Below, piece by piece: positions 25,381 to 32,741 of a stretch of DNA of 64,000 bases. The position numbers were made by a program, and so were the translations under genes. The notes below the pieces were generated by a model. It saw only the letters and a list, made by a program, of their open reading frames with translations, did not search any database and was not told where the DNA came from. The DNA is from Phormidium tenue FACHB-1052 (GTDB taxonomy: Bacteria; Cyanobacteriota; Cyanobacteriia; Phormidesmidales; Phormidesmidaceae), in contig NZ_JACJQN010000010.1 in NCBI RefSeq assembly GCF_014696675.1, positions 62,001 to 126,000 of the forward strand. Reading direction: 5' to 3'. Positions within the stretch are counted from its first letter, which is position 1, and every line of letters begins with the position of its first letter.

Positions 25381-25535
25381 CTCAGAAGGATTTTACTCTC
25401 ACCTGCTGTGGTATTGCATAGTGCCAGACTAACGTTGGACGTTGGGTTACTTTGCGAGAAGGCAAAGCCTACGCTAGCGCAATTCAACCTACTACCTAGC
25501 GTTCATCGTCATTAGTCTTAAAGACCGCAACGAAA

Positions 25536-25745
25536 TTATTCAGAGTCTTGATCATCGTCTTGACCCATACCTGCGCCCTCTTCGTCACGGCGATCGCCGA
25601 GCATTTGAGGGACGACAGCAGGGTTTGAAAGGATTTCTTGGGGGTCTTTGTCGTAGCCACCCTTGTTGACTAGGTCACGAGGATCAAAGGTATCTGCATC
25701 AGCGGATTGGGCTTTGTCGGGATTGTTATGTTGATTCTCAGTCAT
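25536..25745 (-). CDS. Small acidic hypothetical protein
   Basis: This 69-residue protein is hydrophilic and acidic, with the central sequence DTFDPRDLVNKGGYDKDPQE and an Asp/Glu-rich C-terminus (GQDDDQDSE). It has no membrane segment or recognisable domain and is probably disordered. The start has AAGAAGTGG a few bases upstream. I do not recognise the family. Confidence 0.55.
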   Translation of the reverse strand: MTENQHNNPDKAQSADADTFDPRDLVNKGGYDKDPQEILSNPAVVPQMLGDRRDEEGAGMGQDDDQDSE

Positions 25746-25841
25746 AAAACCACTTCTTTTACGTCGGCCCTTAGGAGCGCTTAATTGTTAGCGTAAGCAG
25801 CAACAGCGATCGCTTCATCCCTCATCCGCCATACATTGAGT

Positions 25842-25890
25842 GCGATCGCAAATCCTCTATAAGTTGGGTTGACCAAGGAAACCCAACAAT
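25842..25890. repeat. Palindromic spacer repeat, copy 3 of 3
   Basis: It begins GCGATCGCAAATCCTC and contains AGTTGGGTTGACC with the matching arm AACCCAAC. Same family as 24884-24932 and 25333-25380. Confidence 0.6.
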
Positions 25891-25915
25891 CCAACCTACT
25901 CACTGCCTACCACTC

Positions 25916-26287
25916 CTAAGGTGCGGGCGGAATTCGCGCCATTCTGCGAGATTGAAGCTCGTCAGGCAACTTGAAACAGGGCACCATGCCGTCTTTGTGG
26001 TCGAGATATAGCTCAGCAGCAGTGAGCAGATCGGCGGCACAGGTGGCAGGGTCAAGGTCAGCAAAGAGATAGGTGGGTTTGCCGGTGCCCACGTAGGCGA
26101 TCGCACAGGCCTTTTCACAAACGCACAGGCATCCCGTCGTCGCGATCGCCAGCTCACCCCTGCGAGACCACTGCGAATGTAGCGCCTCCAGGTGCTTCAG
26201 CAGGTGCTCCCCGCCCGTTTCCCCATCGCGCTTCTCTTCATCTGCTGAAAAGCCGCAGCTTTTGCACACAATTAGCTGGTCAGGCAT
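25916..26287 (-). CDS. DUF1636 metal-binding protein
   Basis: This 123-residue protein fits DUF1636: an N-terminal Cys pair (IVCKSCG), a central Cys cluster (TTGCLCVCEKACAIAYVG) and GKPTYLFADLDP. The family is predicted to bind a metal or iron-sulfur centre and often sits near metal-uptake genes. It starts 2 bp after the stop of the second FecB-type gene, so it is the last gene of the receptor-FecB operon. A role in handling or sensing imported iron is inferred. Confidence 0.8.
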   Translation of the reverse strand: MPDQLIVCKSCGFSADEEKRDGETGGEHLLKHLEALHSQWSRRGELAIATTGCLCVCEKACAIAYVGTGKPTYLFADLDPATCAADLLTAAELYLDHKDGMVPCFKLPDELQSRRMARIPPAP

Positions 26288-26289
26288 GC

Positions 26290-27276
26290 CTACGATGGCT
26301 CCACAAGATATTTGAACAAGTCATCCAGAATGGCATTGGCGGCGATCGGACCACTGCCAATCCAATGACTGGGCACGGTGTAGACACGCCCCGCCTGCAC
26401 CGCTTTGAGCTGTCGCCAGAGCGGGTCTTGTCGCAGCGTCTCCAGTTTTTGCTTGGCTGTTGCCGTCGCCTCAGGGGTGTTCTCACCCGTCCAAAGAAAA
26501 ATGACATCACCATCGGCCTGCCCCAGCAGCTCTCGGCTAATGCTGGTTTGAATCGGGTTATCGAACAAAGCTGCTGCCTCATCGGCTCCAATATCTTGAG
26601 CGGGCGGGCGGGCCAGCCCCACATCTTGCAACACAGTGCCCGCAAACGAATCCCGCAGATAGAGATTAATGGTTTCAGGATAAATCCGCACGACCGACAC
26701 CTGAAGGTCGTTGAGGCGATCGCCCATCTGAGCCTTAAAGTCTGCCGTTCTCGCGTCGTAATCGGCCATGGTCTGCTGCGCCGCATCCGCTTGCCCCAAC
26801 GCCGCCGCCATCTGTTGAAACAGCGTTTTCCACTGACCGCTGTGCTCAAAGCTAAACATGAGCGTCGGCGCAATTTGAGCAGCCTGGGCATAGGCCGCCT
26901 GATTGTTATCAAGCCCCACAATCAAATCAGGCTTGAGGGCCAGCACCTCCTCCAGATTGGGCTCTCCCGTCTGCCCTACATTCTCGACCTGGGCCACTTG
27001 CTCGGCCATGTGATCCACCAAGCCGCTCACAGCCGTGGCAATGGGGGAGAGGCCAGATGCGATCGCATACTCAAATGTCACCCCATCCAGCGTCACCAAC
27101 CGCTCATAGGTCTTAGGTACACAGGTCGTTCCAGCGGCATGTTCAACCTCAGTGCAATCCACCGCAGCCGATTGATCAACGGATGATTCTCCCCCCTGAC
27201 AAGCAACCACTAATCCTAAGGTCAGCAGCGTCAGAACAAGGTTGATTGCCCACTGTTTTAGAACTTGTAAGCTCAA
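26290..27276 (-). CDS. FecB-type iron-siderophore binding lipoprotein (second)
   Basis: This 328-residue binding protein has an N-terminal helix ending in LVVACQG (lipobox) and the PF01497 fold motifs ERLVTLDGVTFEYAIASGL, LEEVLALKPDLIVG and the C-terminal YTVPSHWIGSGPIAANAIL. It would deliver a siderophore to the FecCD/FecE importer. The start is a TTG at 27276 with GTGAGGTT upstream; no in-frame ATG fits. It follows the second receptor by 48 bp and is followed by DUF1636, forming an operon. Confidence 0.9.
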   Translation of the reverse strand: MSLQVLKQWAINLVLTLLTLGLVVACQGGESSVDQSAAVDCTEVEHAAGTTCVPKTYERLVTLDGVTFEYAIASGLSPIATAVSGLVDHMAEQVAQVENVGQTGEPNLEEVLALKPDLIVGLDNNQAAYAQAAQIAPTLMFSFEHSGQWKTLFQQMAAALGQADAAQQTMADYDARTADFKAQMGDRLNDLQVSVVRIYPETINLYLRDSFAGTVLQDVGLARPPAQDIGADEAAALFDNPIQTSISRELLGQADGDVIFLWTGENTPEATATAKQKLETLRQDPLWRQLKAVQAGRVYTVPSHWIGSGPIAANAILDDLFKYLVEPS

Positions 27277-27324
27277 ATGTCTAACCTCACTTATGCAGCT
27301 TGCGATCGCTCAACCCCTACCCTG

Positions 27325-29811
27325 TTAAAACTCCACTCCTACTCTGGCTGATACTGTCAGCGGTGCTCCCGGATTTACACCCAAAAACTGATCAGAAGAG
27401 GTGAAATAGCGGGCGTTAAATAGGTTTTCAACGTTGAGCTGGGCTCGCCAGTTGTCGCGGCGGTAAAACAGCGCTGCATCCGTGCGGAAATAGCTGGGCA
27501 GCGTAAAACTATTGTCAGAATTACCCGCTCGCTGACTGACGTAATACAATCCCAGACCAAAGCCCAGCCCCTCCAAACTTCCCTCCTGCATTTCGTAGGT
27601 GCTCCACAGACTGAACTGGTTATCGGGCACATTGGCCAGACTATTGCCCACTGGAATGGTGTTGTCTTGGCTGACAAAGGCATCCAGCGACGTGTAGTTG
27701 GCGGTGAGATTCCACCCCGGTAAAACTTCGCCGCCTAAGCCCAGTTCAAAGCCTCGGCTCGTCACTTCGCCGGTTTGCACCGTAAACAGTGGGTCGTTGG
27801 GGTCAGTGGTTTGCACATTCCGGCGGCGAATGTCGAACAGGGCCGCAGTAACGCTCAACCTGTCGGTAATATCGCCTTTGACCCCCACCTCAAACTGTCG
27901 CCCCCGCTCGGGGTCAAAGGTGGAATCGTCAGCGTTGCGGCTCGCCCCAAAGGAAGGCTGAAATGAGGTGGTGTAAGACGCATAGAGCGACACCGGCTCA
28001 ATCGGTTGATAGACAATGCCGACCCGAGGCGAAAAGGCGCTGTCTGACTGGCTAAATTCTTCGCGGGGCTGGCCAATATCTTGGGTAGTGCGGAACTGAT
28101 CGGCGGTGTCATACCGAATTCCGGCCAGCAGCTTGAGATTGGGCAAAATTTCAACCTGATCTTGCAGATAAATGCCCAAAGTTCTAATCGTGTCATCCCT
28201 AAAGAACTCGGGCTCGATGGCGTAGGGAATGCCCGTGTAGACCGGATTGAAAATATTGATGGAGTTGTAGGAATTGCTAAATTGAAACTCGGGCTGCTCC
28301 AGCGTATTGCGATACTCAACGCCAAACAGCACCTCGTGATTTACTGAGCCCGTGCTAAATCGGCCAACCGCCTCGGCGTTGGTAAAAAAGCGCTGGTATC
28401 TGCCGCCCGCAAAGTAGGCTAAGCGCCCCAGTTCACCCGTTGTTTCATCGAGTGAATCAAACAGCGGGGCATATCGGCGCGGCGAATATTGCTGGTATTG
28501 AAGGGTGTGGCGCAGGTCAAGATTCTCGTTAACCTCGTGGTTGAGACGATAGCCCAGGTTGAACTGATCTTGGGAAAATTCGCCAAAGTCTTCGCCTAAA
28601 AAGCGATCGCGCGGCAGATCGATAATGCCATTGGCACCCACCACCAAACCTTCGTCGATGGTCTCGCGATCGCTCGTATACTGCCCATACACATCCAGCG
28701 AGGTGCTGGGGCTAATATCCCAGGTGATGATCGGCGAAATCAGCAGCCGGTTACCATCCACCAGGTTGCGGAAGCTGTTGAGATTTTCGTAGGACAGGTT
28801 TAGCCGGTAGCGAAGGGTACTGTCACTGGTGATGGGCCCCGATAGGTCAACGGCTCCGTCATAGCTGCCAAAACTATCTACCCCTCCCGAAACGTCATAG
28901 AACGGCTCGCTAAGCGGACGCTTGGGCACCAGGTTGACGATGCCGCCCGGCTCTCCCTGGCCAAACAGCACCGAGGCTGGCCCACGCAGCACTTCCACTC
29001 GCTCGATGTCGTTGGTGCTCAGCGCCCCCAAAGAAAATGCCTCGACCCCATCGCGAAAAATGCCGCCCTGGCTTTCAAAGCCGCGAATCAAAAAGCCTGG
29101 GCCAAATACACTCAAGCCCCGCCCGCCGCTAGAAACGACCGAAGCCGCTGTTTCTAGGGCATTGCCCAACTCCCGCGCATCGCGATCTTCTATCACCGCC
29201 TGAGGTATCACCTGGATCGACTGGGGAATGTCGCGCAGGGGCGTATCGGTACGGGTTGCGGTGCTAGAGTCACTGGGCGTATAGCCTTCATCGCCAGCCC
29301 CCGTCACCCCAATTCTGATCACCTCCTCCTCGCCGGTCGCCAAGCCCAGCCCGGGCAAAATACCCAGCACCAACCCCGCCGCCTCAGTGCTTACATTCAC
29401 CGCTGGCGGTGCGTCGCTGCCGGTAATGGCCACCCGCACCTGGTTGCCGGGTTCATTGGTCACACTCACCAGGGCAATGCCCTCGGCGGGGCCAAACTGC
29501 TCAAAACCTTCGCCCTCAGGCAGGGCCAGCACCGCATTGGGAATGTCGGCCACCAGCGCATTGCCTACTACCGAGGTGATGGGTTCTTCCAGCGGCCCGA
29601 TCGCATCTAGCACCAGACGCAGACCTTCGCCCTCGCCCTCAACCCGCACGCCGGTAATCTGCGTTGCCCCCTGGGCCAGATTGAGATCTGCCGCCTGGTC
29701 GCTGGGCTGCGCTACCGCTGCTGAAGACAGCGCCATTTCGGCCCGAGCCGCCATCGGCACCAGCGTCAGCCATCCCGCCAACAGCACCAACCGTTGCAAT
29801 CGAACTCCCAT
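27325..29811 (-). CDS. TonB-dependent siderophore receptor with AMIN domain, FhuE/FpvA-like (second)
   Basis: This 828-residue receptor starts at the ATG at 29811 (GTG at 29814 possible). It has a signal peptide to about residue 25, an AMIN-like domain at about 50-150 (ITGVRVEGEGEGLRLVLD), and a plug with DTPLRDIPQSIQVIPQAVIE and IERVEVLRGPASVLFGQGEP, the pattern of FhuE/FpvA-type hydroxamate receptors. The barrel ends in VGVEF. It differs from receptors one and three, which resemble each other. The second AraC regulator lies just upstream and the second FecB gene just downstream. Confidence 0.93.
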   Translation of the reverse strand: MGVRLQRLVLLAGWLTLVPMAARAEMALSSAAVAQPSDQAADLNLAQGATQITGVRVEGEGEGLRLVLDAIGPLEEPITSVVGNALVADIPNAVLALPEGEGFEQFGPAEGIALVSVTNEPGNQVRVAITGSDAPPAVNVSTEAAGLVLGILPGLGLATGEEEVIRIGVTGAGDEGYTPSDSSTATRTDTPLRDIPQSIQVIPQAVIEDRDARELGNALETAASVVSSGGRGLSVFGPGFLIRGFESQGGIFRDGVEAFSLGALSTNDIERVEVLRGPASVLFGQGEPGGIVNLVPKRPLSEPFYDVSGGVDSFGSYDGAVDLSGPITSDSTLRYRLNLSYENLNSFRNLVDGNRLLISPIITWDISPSTSLDVYGQYTSDRETIDEGLVVGANGIIDLPRDRFLGEDFGEFSQDQFNLGYRLNHEVNENLDLRHTLQYQQYSPRRYAPLFDSLDETTGELGRLAYFAGGRYQRFFTNAEAVGRFSTGSVNHEVLFGVEYRNTLEQPEFQFSNSYNSINIFNPVYTGIPYAIEPEFFRDDTIRTLGIYLQDQVEILPNLKLLAGIRYDTADQFRTTQDIGQPREEFSQSDSAFSPRVGIVYQPIEPVSLYASYTTSFQPSFGASRNADDSTFDPERGRQFEVGVKGDITDRLSVTAALFDIRRRNVQTTDPNDPLFTVQTGEVTSRGFELGLGGEVLPGWNLTANYTSLDAFVSQDNTIPVGNSLANVPDNQFSLWSTYEMQEGSLEGLGFGLGLYYVSQRAGNSDNSFTLPSYFRTDAALFYRRDNWRAQLNVENLFNARYFTSSDQFLGVNPGAPLTVSARVGVEF

Positions 29812-29873
29812 CACACCACCTGTTAAATCGTTGAGGACAATGCCTTAGCTACCTATGGCTTCGAGGCAATCAG

Positions 29874-29896
29874 GAATACTTCTCAACAAGATACAG
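29874..29896 (-). promoter_or_regulatory. Conserved receptor promoter motif, second copy
   Basis: This 23-bp block, core TTCTCAACAA, matches 20 of 23 positions of the block upstream of the first receptor (15562-15584) at nearly the same distance from the start (63 versus 55 bp). Candidate Fur or PchR-type activator site. Confidence 0.5.
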
Positions 29897-29987
29897 GGTC
29901 ATGAGAGCCGCTAAAGCGAGAAATGATCCCTAGACGGAGGATTTGCGATCAAATTTGGGAGTTTTTGGGAGCAAGCAGGAGAGTGTG

Positions 29988-30152
29988 GGAGTGGATGAGT
30001 GGGCGGGTGGATGGGTGGATGGGTAGGCGAAGTGTGAGACAGGTGAAGGGTAGAGAACAATCCCCCTATCTTTATCGTTTAGGTGTACGGTGCAGAGCAT
30101 AAAGCGGACCCATCCACCCATCCACCCGCCTACCCGCCTACCCACCCACCCC
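29988..30152. repeat. Inverted 8-bp repeat tracts between AraC and receptor genes
   Basis: A TGGATGGG-oriented tract at about 29992-30030 and a CCCATCCA-oriented tract at about 30107-30150 face each other, so RNA across the spacer could form a long stem. The second tract ends at the stop of the AraC gene. Confidence 0.75.
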
Positions 30153-31094
30153 TCACGCCCTTCTCCCCCGCGCATACACCCCTGGATTCACCCCATACTT
30201 GCGGCGAAAGGCGGCAGCAAAGTGGCCCCGACTGGAGAAACCGACAGCCTCGGCAGCGGCGGTAACGCTAAGGTCGCCCGATTCGAGCAGTTGGCGCGAT
30301 CGCTCCATGCGGTGCTCGTGCAAGTAGCCAAACACCGTAGTGCCAAACACTTGGCGAAAGCCTACCTTCAGCTTGTGATCATTGATGCCCACCGCCCGCG
30401 CTAGTTCAATCAGCGTGGGCGGATGGGCAATCTGGCGGCACAGCAGCTTACTGGCGTAGTGAATGCGCTCCACATCGTCGGCTTTGAGGGCGGGTGGGTT
30501 GAAGTTGTCAGACATCGTTTTTAGGTCTTCAATCAGCAGCGCCATCAGCTCTCCCACTTTGCTTTCTAGGTAGAGCCGCTGGGTTAGCCCTTGAAATGGA
30601 CAGTACAAAATCGCCTGCACCGCCATTTGCATCGCCGCCGTTGGGGTGCCAGAGCGCTCTAGGTAGCGTTGATCCGCAGGGCGTAGCAGGTCTGGGAAAT
30701 CGTCGCACGCCTCCCCAATCCACTGGTGAAAGGCGTAGGGATCGATGTGGACATTGAGACCGACAATCCGTCGATTACCAGGAACCCGCCAGGACTCCGC
30801 CGGGGCCAACCCGCTGCCAAAGAAGCTGTAGCGCTGGCTGCTTTTGCCGCCGCTCTGAACTTGCTCAAAGGTAAATTCCAGCGGATGTTCGCGATCGCAG
30901 TGTCTGATCTCCAGATCGTCGTGCAAGTAGAGATCTTCAATACAAAGTTCGATACCCTCGCGCAGGGCCACATAGCGCTGCTGCCCCCGCCCGAGGACAG
31001 CAGGATAAGCCGCTGCTTCGCCCTCTGTTGTGGTAGCGCAGGCGACCTCATCGAGCCAGGTCGCATAGTCAGATGCGGAAAGAGTAATGGTCAT
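30153..31094 (-). CDS. PchR/YbtA-like AraC-family regulator (second)
   Basis: From the ATG at 31094 (MTITLSASDYATWLDEV) the protein has 313 residues; the frame is open to 31154 but the extra hydrophobic residues look spurious. The C-terminal DNA-binding part reads ARAVGINDHKLKVGFRQVFG, TTVFGYLHEHRM and AAEAVGFSSRGHFAAAFRRKYG. It is the second of three related regulators, and the receptor downstream on the same strand is the likely target. Confidence 0.9.
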   Translation of the reverse strand: MTITLSASDYATWLDEVACATTTEGEAAAYPAVLGRGQQRYVALREGIELCIEDLYLHDDLEIRHCDREHPLEFTFEQVQSGGKSSQRYSFFGSGLAPAESWRVPGNRRIVGLNVHIDPYAFHQWIGEACDDFPDLLRPADQRYLERSGTPTAAMQMAVQAILYCPFQGLTQRLYLESKVGELMALLIEDLKTMSDNFNPPALKADDVERIHYASKLLCRQIAHPPTLIELARAVGINDHKLKVGFRQVFGTTVFGYLHEHRMERSRQLLESGDLSVTAAAEAVGFSSRGHFAAAFRRKYGVNPGVYARGRRA

Positions 31095-31567
31095 AACGAC
31101 AGGCGCAGCAGCGCTATAGAGATAAAACAGGAGCAATAAAACGGGGTTGCCCAAACGCCAGCCGACAATTCCTTGAAGACAGCCTTTTTGAGCAACCCCG
31201 GTAACCTACATCCAAAGCATTAGATGTCAGAGAGGATGAAAAAATCTTAGCCTAATTGGCATTAATTCTCAATAGCTCAGACTTAGGTTCTACCTTGGGC
31301 TTGAGCCCCTGTCTTGAGCAGAGCTAAAGCCTTCACTCGGTAAGGGGTGACCGCAGACAATGCTTGACTGGCAGCAGCCCGTGAGCAGGGCAGTACGGGT
31401 TGGGGCGGCGACCACCTCAGCTCGGTAGGTTTGCTGCTCACCCGCTGGGGTTTTGCAGGATAGCTCTATTCAGTTAGAGGTTTTTGTCTCGTCGGGTTCT
31501 AGCACCTAGGCCTACGATGTCAATGCCAGACTGACGAGCCTGCTCAGCGCAGAAAAAATATTCCCTG
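31095..31567. other. 473-bp gap upstream of second AraC gene
   Basis: A possible Fur-like site (GGCATTAATTCTCAATAGC, about 31258-31276) lies here. Some minus-strand stretches look like gene debris (TPAGEQQTYRAEVVAAPTRT at about 31330-31465) but no intact frame or family is recognised. Confidence 0.4.
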
Positions 31568-32599
31568 CTACTTGAGAGGGATTAAAAAACTTAGATAGTT
31601 ATCCAAAATTGCTGCCGCCGCCAAGGGACCTCGAATGGTAGATAAACGCGCGTCTAAAAAAAAGACTCGCTCCGCTTGCGACACGGGCATTTGCCTTAAC
31701 ACAGGAACGCCGTTCCACTCTTGCTGTAGTTTTTTCCATCCCTGGGCATCATTTTTTGCAGCATCATTCCAGGCGACGACAATAGCGATATCAGTGTCTA
31801 GCTGAGGCAAGATTTCAAGCGAAATCGTAGGGTTGTTAGAGAGAGCCGAGTCTGTGTCTACAAGCTGAAAGTTTAGTTGCTCAAGCAGTCTTGAAAATAC
31901 GGTATCGTTATAGGGATAAATTGCCTCAGATAAGCTTCCAGAACTAATAATCAACACCCGAGGATATTGGCTTGCAACTGGGGCCAATTGACCACGAGCG
32001 GCTGAGATTTTGGCATCATAGTCAGCCTTGATCTGCTGTAGCTGATTTGGTTTATCTAAGGTTTTGCTAACAATCTCAATGCTGTGCTGCCAACCGTCTT
32101 TGTTGTCGTCAACTAAAATCGTCGGCGCAATTTTAGACAATAGACCATACTTGCCTTGGGTACCCTGCCAGCTCTCACCTAAAATCAAATCTGGCTGTAA
32201 TCGAGCGATCGCCTCTAGAGAAGGGCTATGGCGATCGCCCAAATTAATCGGCTGGCCGTTCAATCGATTTCCCAAATAAGGAATTTGTTGCCTAGGGTTG
32301 TCAAATTTAGGCCGACGCAATAACTCTTTAGTCACATCAGCAGCTGCATATCCCGCTGGCTCGACTCCTAAAGCAAGCATCATATCCAGAATGTAGGGGC
32401 TGAGAGCAACAATGGTAAGAGGCTGTCCGCAAACCTCTGTCTGCCCAGCGTCATGAGCAATGATTCGACAATCTGAGGAAACGCTTGAAGAACTTTGAGA
32501 CGAGTGATCTGACGGTAGACGATGACTACAGCCCAAACCCAATAGCAGAGTTAGACAAAATAGCAAAAAAGGTCTGAAAATTCGATAACTAGCGATCAT
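31568..32599 (-). CDS. FecB-type iron-siderophore binding lipoprotein (third)
   Basis: From the ATG at 32599 (MIASYRIFRPFLLFCLTLLL) the protein has 343 residues; a TTG at 32635 is possible. The signal ends in LGLGCSH, a good lipobox. Binding-protein motifs include LTIVALSPYILDMMLALGV and LEAIARLQPDLILGESW, and the C-terminal RGPLAAAAILDNYL. It lies downstream of the third receptor on the same strand and is somewhat more AT-rich than the other FecB genes. Confidence 0.9.
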   Translation of the reverse strand: MIASYRIFRPFLLFCLTLLLGLGCSHRLPSDHSSQSSSSVSSDCRIIAHDAGQTEVCGQPLTIVALSPYILDMMLALGVEPAGYAAADVTKELLRRPKFDNPRQQIPYLGNRLNGQPINLGDRHSPSLEAIARLQPDLILGESWQGTQGKYGLLSKIAPTILVDDNKDGWQHSIEIVSKTLDKPNQLQQIKADYDAKISAARGQLAPVASQYPRVLIISSGSLSEAIYPYNDTVFSRLLEQLNFQLVDTDSALSNNPTISLEILPQLDTDIAIVVAWNDAAKNDAQGWKKLQQEWNGVPVLRQMPVSQAERVFFLDARLSTIRGPLAAAAILDNYLSFLIPLK

Positions 32600-32741
32600 T
32601 AATTTAGTCAGCTTACCAGGTGAATCTGTAGGCAAGGCTCAGTCTCGCTCCTGAATCTGCAAAATCAAACGAATCCTAAAAGGGAGTGGTGGTCTGAACA
32701 TAAACATTTACTGTCATTCCCACCTCAGCGCGATCGCCTTC

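Noticed and set aside
26365-27186. 273-residue plus-strand frame
   Set aside because: It is antisense to the well-supported second FecB-type gene and has no recognisable domain.
30083-30404. Plus-strand frames starting THPPIHPP opposite the second AraC gene
   Set aside because: They are translated repeat followed by antisense of the helix-turn-helix region.
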